DNA of 64,000 nucleotides from Bostrychus sinensis (Eukaryota > Chordata > Actinopteri > Gobiiformes > Eleotridae). A model generated the notes under the pieces. The model searched no databases. It was not told the DNA's origin and saw only the letters and a list, made by a program, of their open reading frames with translations. The translations under genes were made by a program, and so were the position numbers. The DNA lies in contig CM036242.1 in the NCBI GenBank assembly GCA_020698575.1, forward strand, positions 18,600,624 through 18,664,623. Reading direction: 5' to 3'. This document shows, in pieces, positions 37,330 through 49,949 of this stretch. Within the stretch, counting starts at the first letter, position 1. Every line of letters starts with the position of its first letter.

Positions 37330-37640
37330 CCCTGTTGTCAGATCCCATCAGGATTGGGGGCTCGTATAGTGATTCGTGCCCAGTTTGAGTATTGATTTCT
37401 AGAGAGCGTGGCTCCATTAAGGACCTGCCTTGGGGTGTGGAAGGGTCAGCAGTGAAGTTGTGAGTTGCTGTGACCCCAGCTGCAGTTTACAATCGATTAA
37501 ATCAGCCTGGGAAAGGAGAAAGACCAGGGGAAGTAAGCACACACGATTAGGCTACATTAGCCCTCTGGTCAGAGTTGTTCCAGAGGTTGCAGTAAGTTAA
37601 TTAGTGCTTTCTTATGATATCAATGATGACAGGGCTAAAA
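37330..37640. promoter_or_regulatory. Strong candidate enhancer block
   Basis: Unique sequence with TTTACAATCGATTAAATC near 37487-37504, ACACGATTAGGCTACATTAGCC near 37541-37562, TAATTA at 37598-37603 in AGTTAATTAGTGC, and ATCAATGATGACAGGGC containing a TALE-type TGACAG near 37620-37636. No repeats were seen. Confidence 0.38.
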
Positions 37641-37649
37641 CAGCTACCA

Positions 37650-40560
37650 TCGATTCAGCTTTACTCCATTTCAGCCTCATAGACCCACCACCACAGCACA
37701 GGATGCTCTTAATCTTATTTATTCTGATACATGCATGAAACAATTCAGAAACCATTAGCAAGCATTAACTATGTGAAAATGTGAACTTGAGTTTTGAGAT
37801 TGCTATTAAATATGCAAATTAGGTTTTGTGATTTAATGTTCTACTTTTAGGATGGGCCAGAAAATATTTATGCCTTAAACATTAGCCATCTTAAAGCCGT
37901 AGTAGTTTATTGTTCAAGATTTACATTTATAAAATCAGACACATAAATGGCTCTGGTGTCAATTTGTACCAGAAACATATCCTTAAAATACATGGCCTCT
38001 GTGTAATTTGATTGGTTTGATTGGAAAAGGTAATTGCTCTTTCAAAAAACAAAATAGCTATAACTGTAACTCTGAATGACATTCATCCTATTAAATTCAG
38101 AATTATATACAGGATGTTCAGACTTGAAATTCACGTACCTGTATAAGTTTGTTGCAGTGTGGTTGCAGTTAGTCTTCACCACAGCTGATAAGAAACTACT
38201 GGGTCAGTGTGTGAGTTTTTGTCAAACAATAATAAACCACAAAAAGCCTATACACTAACTTCTTACAATTAAAGTGTAAAAGGTGTGATTCACTGATTGT
38301 CTCTTCCTTACAGAGAATCACATATTTCTGTCTTGTCACGTCTCCCCCATAATCCCTTTGTTGTTTCTCTGACATTCTCTCATTTTGCTCCTGCTCTCTT
38401 CTTGTCATCCTCCTTAAACTCAACATTATTCTGTCTCCTACACCGAGTTTCTGAGCTGGTCTCACAGTACTCCCTTTGTTTAAATGAAAGGTTTACCAAT
38501 AGATCACTCAAGTCTTTGTTTTTCCTTTCTTTACAGTGCTCTTCTCCTAGATATTGTTTGTTTTACCAGCAGCTAAAGCTTCACTACCTCTCCCCGTCTG
38601 TATCGCTCAATCTCTGGCTGTCTGTTTTTTCGCTCGGGGCCCAACCAGGCAAGTGAACAGCGACAGATGAAGCACCTTGTCTGTCAGCAACGTTGGAGGG
38701 AATTAATCACAATTCAGTAAGTGCTCTGATGAGGTTTCTGAGATGCTTGTTTGAGATAGAGCCATCAGGTGCGTCAGATCAGTCATGCACTGACAGCACC
38801 TCCAGGCAGGAGGTATTAAGACCTGTTTGGGCCCCAGTCCTGCCTTCAGGCAGTAGTGGTCATGAGCAATCTAGACTCAAAATGAACAACCACCAAACCC
38901 CGCAAATGTGGCTCAATTGTGGTGAGTAATGCCATGATGTCATTAGCAGGAGTGATGGAGATCCTAGGTTATTGCAGTGGTCAGTGCAATGAGCAGACCA
39001 GTGCTTTTTGGTTCTGTGAAGAAGTATATTGTTGTAATAGCATTGCTGAGCAAAAATGCAACTGTGATTTTTTAAATTGTTTTTTGGCCACAAATTAAAA
39101 ATGGGATATTCATCTATCATGCCTGTATAGCAGCAGAAAGCCATATCAGGCTATTTTTCAAGGATTAATTAAGTTGTGTTTGATTAGTTTTGTTTACAAT
39201 TATATTGCCAACTGCAAATGCAATATTCACATTGAATATTTATGTTTTATAGATTTGTTTTATGATTAGTGCTTTTAGGGCCTTACAGACCAAGCCATCT
39301 TTAAACATGGCTTTGCATAATAATAGTGTTGCAAAGTTGAGTCTGCTTATACAGTATTGCTCCCGTTGCCTTTCCAAAGCATTGAGACGCACGCATGCAT
39401 GTCCTGATGCACCTCCAGACCGCTTGAACTTCCGTTGTCCCGCTTCAAGCTCTGCAGTCATGTGGATTTTAATTTTACGTTGAATGCTCATCCATTTATA
39501 TAGGGCTCAGTCCTTATTGTCTGTACCAATGTAAAACACTGTAAGCATGATGGGGCAGTGCACCTTAGTGATAGACAGACTCAAAGTGCTTCTGTCTGGT
39601 GGTATATTAGGAGCTGTATGCAGCCATGTCTTTACATGCCAAGAAGTTGCCTCTGATTCTCTGGGAAGTGTATGTTATGGCTTTGTGACAAATCTCTGAC
39701 ATGACATGGTAATCAGATAAGAGCTGAACTCCAGGCCTCAGAAGGCCACTGGGACAAAAGAACAGGTTGAAAAAAAAAAAATGTCTAAAATGCTACAAAT
39801 TATAAGTGCTCTGCTATTGAGGGAGTTTATGTGATGAGGTCTTTGTGTCTGCACCCAGTTGCACATTCCTTGTGGTAATTTACAACATTGCTTGGAGCAG
39901 CTTGTTTAATTTCTCAGCACAAATGAAAACCTTTGCGGCATATTGGCTTTTTTTTTTTTTTTTTGTTAAGCAATGTTTAAGGTAGAGATAGACATGGCAG
40001 TAATTGCAGGTTGGACTGAAAGTAGGGCTAGAGTTAGCAGACATCAACACTCCCCCTGTCCTTTGAAGAAAATGAAAATAAAAAGGATATTTTTTTTCAG
40101 ATAAAGGTATGCGATCTGCTTAACTGTTCCACTGTAACTAGATTCTCTCGCTCAGGGATCCTGCCCTAGATGAAAAATAGATTCAAAGTGTGGCAGGAAA
40201 CATTGGAGTAACAGATAAACAAAAAAAGTAAGTGGGACAGAAATTAAGAATGAGGACACGTCAGGTTGTTGTAGCAGTAGAATAATAAACAGTCTAAAAG
40301 TAGCTCCTCACAATAAACTAACGGATATCAAAACAAGCCTTCCAACATGATGGGATATAATAATGAGGCAATGATTGTTTGTCCTTAATTTCTATTTCAT
40401 TTCAGTTTTACATTCAGGGCAGACACTTGTAAACAGCCATATGTATGTCTTTGCTGTAGCGTCTCCTCATTTTTTATACTATAACCGAGCGAAGCCTTGT
40501 GTCACTTCCTGTTTGCGGTAGCGCTTCCTGTTTTCCCGGCCCATGTTCTGGTCATGGGTT
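37650..40560. other. Intron, no gene recognised
   Basis: AT-rich intron with poly-A at 39770-39781 and poly-T at 39951-39965, and a pyrimidine-rich segment at 38300-38650. No splice-bounded coding exon or classifiable repeat was identified. Confidence 0.45.
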
Positions 40561-41590
40561 CCCTAGTGGTGGTGTTTAATGCCTGTTTTGCAACCCGCTG
40601 AATGTTGCAGCCGGGGGTCCTCAGGGATGTTTGTTTGTGCTGTCTTTTATTATGCCATTTTTAACTGCCATTGTGGCAAGACAGGAATGTGCCATTGGTT
40701 GTTGTTGACTGTCGAAGTGAGAAAGCCCAATTACCAGGGGCCCACTGCCTGCGGCCCACCAGCTCTGTATGTGTGTGTTGTTCTGTTGAGCAGCTGTCCC
40801 AGGCCCTGCTGGCAGCATTGGCAGGGGAAGCTTACAGTTGCAATGGTGACAGTGAAGAAGAAGAGGAGGACGAAGGCGACAGCTGTATAAGGGACTCCTC
40901 ATGTGTTCTGTGTTGCCACCTTGGTTAAGCACAGCAGCCAGCGCTCCCTGTCTGTCTCCCAAACCACTTTTTTACAGCAGTCTGATATTGTAAAACCTTC
41001 AATGTGGCATTGTGACTGAAGTCATGTGCGTTCCTCTCAGTTTACACAGTATGTGTGGCCAATTAGAGCTGGAGGTTATGAGGCTGATGTATGGATTATG
41101 GCCTATTATTCCTTCTTCCCTAATGTTGACCATTAACTGCTGTGTCATTAGTCCCTTTACCAACTGCGGTGGCAGCACAGGAAGGCACACAGTCTGTCAC
41201 ACACATTTCTCTGTGGGCACACAGCGTGGAACACAAGAATGTGCCTGCAAAATGGTGACAGCTTTGCAGGGAATTTTAGAGTTAACCATGAACCACATTA
41301 CTACTCTATGTTCCCCAATGTACACTTATCTAAAATGTTTAAGAATAGCTAGTTACTGTTTCATCTTTAAAAATATACTGTTTAAATTATGCATGTTGCA
41401 TGGTTGGTATGGTTACATTTTAAAGCTATAAAACATGCACAGAAAAAGACAAACATGGTGCAAATTTAATGATTGTCAGTATTTGAGCGACAGTGGAAAA
41501 TTTAGTCTATGAATCCACTTTGGTGTGACACTTTGTACTTTTCATGTAACACAGCACTGACTTGCAGTCTGTCGGTCTGCAGTGTATCCA
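40560..41590. other. GC-richer unique sequence with chance ORFs
   Basis: Open frames of 85 to 139 codons occur in several frames on both strands at 40579-41431. They reflect GC-richer composition and a GAAGAAGAAGAGGAGGACGA purine run near 40854-40873. None shows a family signature, and no paired splice sites stand out. Confidence 0.4.
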
Positions 41591-42170
41591 GTGTGGCAGG
41601 CTAGTGAGTGGTGTCTAATGGAGCCTCTGATGAATAATGAGTCCATACACTGGTAATGTTCTGTGCCGAATAACGGCTGCATTGGTTTCTGTCCTGTTAA
41701 CTCTGCTGCTGTAAGATTGATTGTGCTGTGCTCCGCAGTCATACAAAGACACTTCATTGCTTGGCAATGAAAATAAAGCTTCTCCTGCAGAAATGAAGAG
41801 CAATAGCACTGGAGCAAACGAGGCAGACCAGCTCCAGGCCTGGAAACAACCAGAGCTCCGTGTTGGCGACGTGAGTGACTGACACACCATGAAATAGGCA
41901 TAGCTCCAATAAGATTTACTTGTTTACACATTGCTTTCTGCTAATTGAGGTGTGGCAGAGTTTGTTATTTTTGCCTCAGCTCAGATGAACCTTAGTGGCC
42001 CCGATTAGGCCTGGCACTGTACTTAGAGATCTTCCACCAAGACTCTCCTTCAAATTACACTTGACACTGTGAAGAAACATCTAATAGAAGTGTGTAATGG
42101 GCTCTGATGACAAACTACACGGTTGGAAGACCATGTAATCTTTCCGCAATTAATTAAAGTGCGTCCTGTG
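41590..42170. promoter_or_regulatory. Strong candidate enhancer block
   Basis: About 580 bp of unique sequence. It contains GATGAATAATGAG near 41629-41641, CTGCTAATTGAGG near 41939-41951, TGTAATGGGC near 42094-42103 and TAATTA at 42151-42156 in CGCAATTAATTAAAG. It ends at a short GTGTGTGTGTG run (42171-42181). The minus-strand frame at 41542-41931 lacks any domain or splice context. Confidence 0.35.
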
Positions 42171-43279
42171 TGTGTGTGTGTTAGCACTATTTTCCCTTTA
42201 CTCCCTCTTCATACAGCCAGTCTAACCAGATGCCACAAAATAACGGAAATAACATTGCCTGTCACCAGTAAAAAATGAAGAGCCGTAGCCTAACAAAGAA
42301 AGGTACTTAGAGCTGGCAGAAGGAGGCAGATGCAGGGTTATTTGTGCTTCAGTGCTTCTTGGTGTCCCAGTAAGGGTCCTCCACAACTCAACATCTGTAC
42401 CTCCACTCGCCTAATTACCCTCACACTCCTGCCCGAGCGCTTCATAGTCTGTCAGCACCTCCATACTCACAGGGACACCAAATAGAGACGCTGATAAGTC
42501 TTTATTGCACAACTTCATTGTACAGTAAATTTGGCTGTTTATTCTTCCACAAATTGCTATTATCCTCTTGACATGATCATTTGGTTAGAATATCACAGTT
42601 TTTTTTTTTTCACTCCATACTGATTAGTATTATAATATCACTTTGTTGTAGCAGAAGTCACCACTTTCTATCTAACTTTTTAAAACTTGTGAGTTGCAAA
42701 TGTTCTGTATTACAGTGTTCATATGATATACAACATTCATCAGATATACAGTTTATCCTTGCACATGTTTCTTTGCTCAATTGTCCTTTATATCAGGCTA
42801 CACATTGCTCTATTTCTTTACTTCATTTTCTGATTTTTTTTTTTTTTTTAACGCAATATTGATTCAGGACAGACAACAATTAGAGTCATTTTGAGTGTAA
42901 TTCCCCTGTCTTATAGGAAAACGAGAAATTCTCCATGCTATATGGAAGTTTGGATAAGAGCTTTCACTCTGAAGTTGCTTGTGCTATTGATTTGATTAGA
43001 GGCATTATGCATTGTCTAATGAGTTTTACACATGGTTGAGTGGTGAATAATCACTTGGTGATTTCTGACCCAGAACTCCTCTCCACAGCTCCTCTTCCTA
43101 TCATTTTCCCCACTTTCTCTGTCTCTGCACAGACACTCAGTAGTTCACATAATGCTAACGGAAATCAATTTGAGGAGCTTTTCTCCTTCTCTCTGCTCAA
43201 ATTGATTGTTCAGCTTGTTTTACTTTAATATTACTTTTTGGTAAGTGTTCATAAAATGTGTAGAATGAATGAATATTAC

Positions 43280-43560
43280 ATTTGGTGTCAAGCCTCTTTG
43301 CAGGAGAAGCCTTTAAAAAACAATACAGTTTATCCTGTAAATTGTCTGGCAATTAAAGCATATTGTGTATAATAAGCTGTGTCTCTTCTCGGTGTTTAGC
43401 TTTATCAGGCCTGTTTGCAGATGGAATTCATACCTGCTGCTGTGTGAATTGCAGCACATAAAAGATGGACTGAATATGTTCCCGGGGAATATTGCCCTCT
43501 CAGAAAGACCAATCCGTCTTGCTTAGGGAGGCAATCTTAGGTGCAGTAGATAAACTAATA
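43280..43560. promoter_or_regulatory. Candidate enhancer block
   Basis: Unique sequence with AACAATACAG (SOX-like), GGCAATTAAAGC near 43350-43361, TTTATCAGGCCTG near 43401-43413, TGAATTGCAGC near 43445 and GAATATTGCCC near 43487. It is repeat-free and evenly composed. Confidence 0.32.
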
Positions 43561-43639
43561 TTTGTGTATAACCTCAGTCAGACAATACAAATGATAGGAT
43601 GATTTTTCATCTCCTTATGCATACAGGGAAATATGAAAA

Positions 43640-43930
43640 ATTGAAGTTTAGGAATATTTGCAGGGTCTGCGAGGCTGGCTAGGCCTGCTGAGTGCCCTGG
43701 GCCACGCTCCTCACCAACGAGTGCCGAGCGAAGAGTGATGAGAATATTATACCCGTCTGTTCCCCAACACTCCCCATCCTACCCTCCCACCCTCTTCATT
43801 CAGCGCTCTCACCACACTAATTCATATGGCCACAAGATGGAAAGAGGCTTAGCAGGCCGCTGCTCCGGTGCTGTTGTTGACTCCCGCTGCCTGCTCCCAG
43901 TCTATGAGTGACAGTCTTATTGACATCATT
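43640..43930. other. Unique block, possibly regulatory
   Basis: Unique, GC-moderate sequence between AT-rich flanks with few distinctive motifs (GGAATATTTGCAGGG near 43651). No coding signal. It may continue the regulatory run of this region. Confidence 0.2.
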
Positions 43931-45079
43931 CTTATAGTCCTGCTCCTGTCTCATCCTCAAATGACAAACCCTGTCACCAACATCTTAACCACCAAACACA
44001 CTTTCTTCATTCTCTAGCACTTGGCTCTTTAGACTTGTTTTCATAGCATAATCCTCAGTCTTAAAGTAAAACCAAGGCTGGAATAACCAAAGTGGTGAGT
44101 TTTGTTGTTCCATTTGTCTTTAATTTATTATATGCACTTACATGTATAATAGAAACCACATCATGTTAGCGATTTCAATTCTGCAAGTCCCTCCGTTCAT
44201 CTTTTGGAGACAAGTTAAAAGTAATAATAAGAAACAAAAACATCCCTTTCTTTTAGTATTGCCTCACAGAATGGTTAACTGGCAGTTGAACTGGACAACT
44301 GTGGCCTGTGATTTTCTTTGACATGACAATCGTTCACATGGTCAGCCAGTGTCATGTGACCTGTTTGGCACTGTACCACAAAAAACTGTGAACTGTGTCC
44401 TTTTCAATAAAAAGTCATAAGATTGACTAAACAGTATGAAACAATAACTTCTAACTTTTATCAATTTATTTGCTTATGAGTTTTTCCACATTACATGAAC
44501 TGTTAGATTAGCTTTAGCCTCTATTTAGCCATAGTTCTGCAGTAGATATGAACTCTGATCTTTGGTATTATCACTGAAACTGGAGACAGTTGTAGAGTGT
44601 TTGATCCTCTGACATAAGCCACTGAAGGGCATGTTTTGCTTGCATGTATGAAAAATGCATTTGGTCCATTTTTAAATAGAGCAGCCCAGTGCCCCATTCT
44701 GGCTCTTCTCTGTGCCTTGAAAAGACTGCTGAATCCCACAGAATCCAGCCGTCAAGTGCAATTCCTCCACCCCTGACACGGGCATGGTGACATTTACCCC
44801 CACACTACCCTCTCCTCCTCACTGGGTTTGTGAGTTTTTATTTTTAGTTTATTGCGCCCGCCTTATGCCAAAGCCTCTGTGTTTTCCCTTGAAAGCCTTT
44901 CTGTTTGCTCTCTATATTTCTGCATTATCTGCCTTTGCCCTATGCTTTTCAATATGTATTTTTTTCTTCCCTCTTTTTTATTTCATTTTCTCTCCCCTTT
45001 TTTGTGTCTCAGCTGTATCCCTTCCCATTCTCTTGCTCTGTTTTAGCTTTATAGTGGCAAGGAACTTCTCCCCTCCCCT

Positions 45080-45420
45080 GTTCATGATAAATCAAGGGTC
45101 TGAGCGACAGAGCGGGGTCGGAGGCATCAGTTGAGGCTGATGAGATAAGCGGTGCTCATCTCTCGGCCCTGTATGGAGATTTATTGGGCCTGGATAAGCA
45201 ACAAGCTAGCCATCACTCTCCACCAAATAGACTCCCCGCCTGCATGTGTTTATTCTTATTGCACTGCCACAACCAGTGCTGCTGTCAGGGGTGGAGTAGC
45301 CCCTAGAGGCCTGCTCCGTGCCGGAGGAAGCTTGGGCCCGCTCTCTGGATCATTACCTTCTATTAGATCAAGAAACAAGCCTCCACACAGGGGCTCGCAG
45401 TGACACTGATGGCCCAATTT
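45080..45420. promoter_or_regulatory. Candidate enhancer block
   Basis: Unique sequence following a pyrimidine-rich run (44930-45010). It contains ATGATAAATCAAGG, GATGAGATAAGCGG (GATA-like), GGAGATTTATTGGG and GGATAAGCAACAAGC. No repeat is visible. Confidence 0.28.
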
Positions 45421-46589
45421 TTCTGGATCTCTGAGGGCTGCATAGGCACATATGAAATAAGGTTATTGTAAGGTATTGGCCTCTCACATCAGAATATTAG
45501 CTGTATGGTATTGCTTTTGTCACACCTCTCTGTTGGGAGGGTGGAAAATTCTCAAACAAATATTTGCATTTCTAGTTTGTTTTATTGATTTTTGTACTAC
45601 GACTTACAATCCAAGTTGTTTTTCAGAAGGTTCGCTGACAAATGCACTGCCCCACATTGCTTAAAAATGTCATGGCACTGTTTGGCATCAGTATTTATTT
45701 TATAGCTATTGAAATTCTGGTTGCTGATTTGGATAAGAGATGTGTTCTAAAAAAAATCACTCAAAAGTTACAGTATGGTATATGCTGACAGTGTGGTCAA
45801 ATAGAAAGAAAAATATTATAAGCTGTGTTGGTTATTGTGAGGTTTTATGCTGTTAGGTTGCTTTGGGCCGCCTTGCTAGAGTGCACACCATGTAGCAGAA
45901 GTTTCATTCCTAGCATGGTCCTTTTTGCTCCATGCCTTACTCCCTTCTCTCTCCCTATACAGTATATTTTCTCTGTCATACTATCTTGAATATCCAATAA
46001 AGGCAAAAAGTAAATAAAAAAATTAATAGTCCCCAATAAAACCTGCAATGCTGCACAAAGAAAAACACTGAAATAAAATTGAATGTGCTATAATTTTTGT
46101 CGACCTGTCACTTCAGGTAAAAGTTACATACCCTTCTACTTAAGTTCTTGCAGCTGCTGATGACAGCATTAATTTCCCGCGAGCAGCAGTCTCTCACATT
46201 AACCGCTCTCTGGCTCGTGTCAGGGGGAGCTGCAGGCCAAGATGTGCACATCCAGCACCTGCACCTCTATCCCACCCACCTCGCTTCCACCTGCCACTAC
46301 ACCAAAAACTCCACTCACCCAACAAGTTCTCCACAAATTGCTTTTAGCCTCCTCACCCCATCAGAGTGTACACACAAACTTAGGCCTCGGCGGGGTGGCG
46401 GGGTTACTTTTTCAGCACTCAGGTTATATTTAATCATGGCTGCTGGATAAGGAGGCTTTTCTCTTTATGAAAGGTATTAGAGTGCTGCTGTGTTTTCACT
46501 CAGCTTTACACTCTGCCCTCATGCTTTTCTTCCCCTGACCTCTGTTACCATGTACTAGGAGGAATTTGATAAGTGACACCAGGCTCCCT

Positions 46590-46810
46590 CTATCCCTCTC
46601 TTTCTCTCCATCTCTCATCCTGTGTCTCAGACTTTAATAGTGCGTCTGGCAGCTCCGGACCGACTTTCATCTCATCAATGGGGTCACACCTTTAGGCCGC
46701 CCTCGCTGTTTCTTCAGCGGCACATGCCATGTCATTTATTTTGCCGGTGAAACGCCCGACAGAAGCGGTGGGTCTGATTCAATCTCATACATCTTGGGGC
46801 TGATGTACTG
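46590..46810. promoter_or_regulatory. Candidate enhancer block
   Basis: Unique, CpG-containing sequence with ATCTCATCAATGGGG, CATGTCATTTATTTTGCC and GGTGAAACGCCCGAC. A similar small block at 46140-46230 holds TGATGACAGCATTAATTTCC (TALE-type TGACAG beside ATTAAT). Confidence 0.27.
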
Positions 46811-46984
46811 GACATAGCTGAGGTTGCAAACTTTACATTAGGACTCGCAACTTTCCTACCACCCTTTGCTCCTTCTTCACTGAACCTTTCCACATACATT
46901 GTTAAAAACACACTTCTGTTAGCCAAGAAATCGCACTCTGACAGAATACACTAGCATTCAACTTTCTCTTTGCATCCTTATCTG

Positions 46985-47012
46985 ACTTACCCCAACCCTA
47001 GTTGGGGTAAGT
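46985..47012. repeat. 11-bp perfect stem hairpin
   Basis: ACTTACCCCAA (46985-46995) pairs perfectly with TTGGGGTAAGT (47002-47012) across a CCCTAG loop. It is short; it could be a chance palindrome or a terminator-like RNA fold, and no function is implied. Confidence 0.75.
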
Positions 47013-48059
47013 ACTACTTCTGCTTAAGGGTCCCATTCCCTTTGATCTAACTAAAGTTACAGGGAGAAGTGAGGCGCATTGGGAAGGCTGCAGCAAGGGG
47101 GGGTTACATGCACTTTCAACACTTTGAGAAGCTAGGGATGCTCTTCATTCTGCTTCATGTTGGACCTAGAGACTCCAGCTTGTTCACTAGCATGCATCAG
47201 CAGACATTTGGTCATTAGGTAGATTGACAGTGATTGTCTGGCCTGTAGAGCTGAGGCAGCTTCTGCTCAGCTCAGATGCCTGCTTTGAAATGCACACATA
47301 TAGATTTTGTGTGGGTGAACAGAATTAACAGAAAATGTTACAAGCGAAGGTAATCAATAATGGTGTGAAAGATGCGGCGGACAGTGTGGAAATCACATTT
47401 TGGACAGGTTGCTACTCTATAATTGATTGGCCATTTCTTTAAGCTCTAGCTGCTTTTTTCTTTAAGCCAAACGGTCAGTGCATCATTTCTACTTATAGCT
47501 GTAACACTAGAGGAGGAGAGTTCATCTCTGTTCAGTATGAAGACAAAAGACATGATGATTCATTATACTTAAATTTTCTCTTCACTATCTAGCCGTTTTC
47601 ACTTTTTTGTAGTATGTGGTAATATTTAAGCATCAACAGCAGCAAACATCAGGATGGTAGAGCAGGGTTTGTGTTCTATTATTCATTGCATTATTTATTT
47701 TTGTTAATGAGTCAGAAGATCTGGCAACAACAGTGGGTTTATTGATCTTGTCCTCTGGTTTTATGTCTCACCTCTGGTGGCAAAAGTCACATTAAAAAAG
47801 AGACCAGATGTACACCTCTTTTCTGAACATGTAATATACAACACTCCCTACCACTCTAATGAATAATGTTTTCATATATATGATATACTAGTGCTATTTG
47901 ATACTGAAGACAGAACCCTCTGTGGGAGGGAATTAAATATTACAGAATTTGTACTGGATGCTAAGTACTAATCTACAGTATGCCTGTATATTATCTGCAC
48001 ATTTTAAAACCATTGCCCATACTGTCCATGCCTATTCAAGCCCAGACTTCAACAATTTT

Positions 48060-48200
48060 ACTGCCTTGCACAAATGCAAGCAGGCTAAATTAGGCCAGCC
48101 TCTTTTTAATACCGCCGAGAGGGGAGAAGCAGCCATTATGAATTATCCTTAATTACAGCCATTTCCTAAACTAATAAAGCTGCTAAATCTTTACGGCAAA
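48060..48200. promoter_or_regulatory. Candidate enhancer core
   Basis: A compact unique stretch with TATGAATTATCC, TAATTA at 48150-48155 in CCTTAATTACAGCC and AACTAATAAAGC. The sites lie within 50 bp, a homotypic homeodomain-like cluster. Confidence 0.3.
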
Positions 48201-48316
48201 GGTTAGTTTACCCAGCATGCATAAAAACAGTGCATGTGTGTGTCTGTGTGTGCATATGTAGGTGAGCTAGCTCACGCATCCAAGCGTACATGCGTGTGAT
48301 TAGGCTGTGTAAATAC

Positions 48317-48336
48317 TGTGTGTGTGTGTGTGTGTG
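48317..48336 (+). repeat. (TG)10 microsatellite
   Basis: A short TG array followed by GGGTGGGTG. Confidence 0.9.
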
Positions 48337-48344
48337 GGTGGGTG

Positions 48345-48590
48345 CAGAAAAGCTGGCGGACTGGCAGCACCCACAGTCCCATTAATTTCACATGGGCTCC
48401 CTATCACCAGCCACAGATGCCTATAGACACGTAAATGAGTCTCCAGCGAGCACCGGGCCGCCTCAGCCAGCCAGCTCGCGCCTAATGGGCTGGAAAGGCA
48501 GCGTATGTGACGGCAGGAGATGAAGGCCTTATTTACAGTGGCAGACATTAGTGGATGGACGCTGATTCACTGATTAACACGTCAGACTCC
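48345..48590. promoter_or_regulatory. Strong candidate enhancer block
   Basis: Unique, CpG-rich sequence. It contains CCCATTAATTTCACATGGG near 48378-48396, GTAAATGAG, CGCCTAATGGGCTGG near 48480, CCTTATTTACAG near 48528, GGCAGACATTAGTGG and CTGATTAACACG near 48572. Multiple ATTA cores in unique DNA next to a microsatellite are typical of a conserved element edge. Confidence 0.33.
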
Positions 48591-49059
48591 CCACATCCTC
48601 CCTCCATCATGCCTTCAGTGCTTCTTTTAGCTCATCACTTTCTCCCTTTAAATCTTCACTGCACACACTTACAACTGAAAACATCCTTATAATCCTCTTT
48701 TTCTTAACATTCAATTTTCGCCCTTACATTTCACACTAGCACCAAGGGACATGGAGGTAAAAAGACGATACAAAGGTGTCAAAAACGCACAATACTGTGT
48801 TGGAAATGCTTAGTGGCAAGCTCCTCTAAAGGGATCCCTCTATGAGTGATAGTTCCTGTGCAAAGATAATGTTTCTCATGCAGCGCAGAGTGGGGCGCTG
48901 ATGGAGGAAGATGACTTTTTGAATGGTTAAGTGGGTAAACCTTATATCACGTTTACAGCGCTCCTTTTCTCCTCACCCACCATCAATCCACCTCTCTTTC
49001 TCTCTGCTATCTTCTCCTACCTTGCTGCCCTCTTTTCTGTCTACCAGATTGTTTATTGA

Positions 49060-49330
49060 AGAGGCACAAGGAGGCCTCAGATAAGAGAGGCAAAGCTAAT
49101 GCTGTGATTTGTGTCAGTCACGGCAAACAATTTATTACAATCGTGACACTTATCACAATATAATATGTTTATTCTGGTCAATTAAGTGGCACAGGAAGGC
49201 GCTTGCATTCGAAGTGTCACATGTGAGATAGGACAGGGCGAGGCTGATCAAAGGAAATGGAACTAATCCAATTGTACGGCGTCTCCCACTGCTGACACCT
49301 TCACAGTTGCCATCACCCGACTATTGCTTT
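49060..49330. promoter_or_regulatory. Strong candidate enhancer block
   Basis: Contains CAGATAAGAGAGG and GACACTTATCAC (GATA words), GGCAAACAATTTATTACAATCGTG (FOX/SOX/HOX-like) near 49122-49145, GGTCAATTAAGTGG near 49178 and CTGATCAAAGGAAATGG (TCF/LEF-like ATCAAAG) near 49246. The DNA is unique. Confidence 0.36.
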
Positions 49331-49867
49331 GTCAGTGTAATGTAGCTTAAACTCAATCAGTCTTTAGTTGAGTAATAGTATAGAAAGAGACACGTCAAGA
49401 TAAAGACTAATTCCAACTAACGCAAAATAAGACTAAGATTTTGGTAGTAATTAAAACTCAAAAACCAACATAAATCTTCTAGACATGTGTGCTTACAATA
49501 ATATTTTAAAAAAGTACTGTAAGTGTGACATGTTTTAGAACACTGGTGGTTTTCCTGGTGGAGCACATAGCATGTGTTCTGTTGAGGACCTAAAATCTGT
49601 GGTCTTTGTGTCAGAGATGACAAGACTGAGAAAAAAATGGGACTCTGACATCTTACGATGGTCCAACACTAGTGTAATACAACTACAGTAAGTCACTGAA
49701 TAAGCTGGTGATCACAACCATGTAATCAGTTCGTCACATACAGAATCAATGGGCACACTTTCCCCATGTCTTTCCGACTATGTGTACACATGGATACACC
49801 TGTGCTTGTTGTGGCCTGGTGCTGTATAGATCCCCGAAGTGTCAGAGTACACATAAAAGCAGGCCAG

Positions 49868-49893
49868 GCAGTGAAGGCAGGCAGTGAAGGCAG
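49868..49893. repeat. Two-copy 13-bp tandem repeat
   Basis: GGCAGTGAAGGCA occurs twice head to tail, and a partial third copy follows. This is a small local duplication. Confidence 0.75.
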
Positions 49894-49949
49894 GCTGTAG
49901 CGGACCAGAGCGTCCATCGATCGGAGAGGGTTCATTAGGTAAGTGCTGA

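Noticed and set aside
40579..40962. Overlapping open frames of 85, 103 and 113 codons on both strands
   Set aside because: Simultaneous openness in several frames points to composition rather than coding. The Glu-rich stretch is a purine run.
47034..47075. I-P-F-D-L-T-K codons that could be FTO's last exon
   Set aside because: Only about ten in-frame codons precede it after a stop. No P-Y-W region or proper acceptor phase is visible, and the codons continue past where FTO should end.
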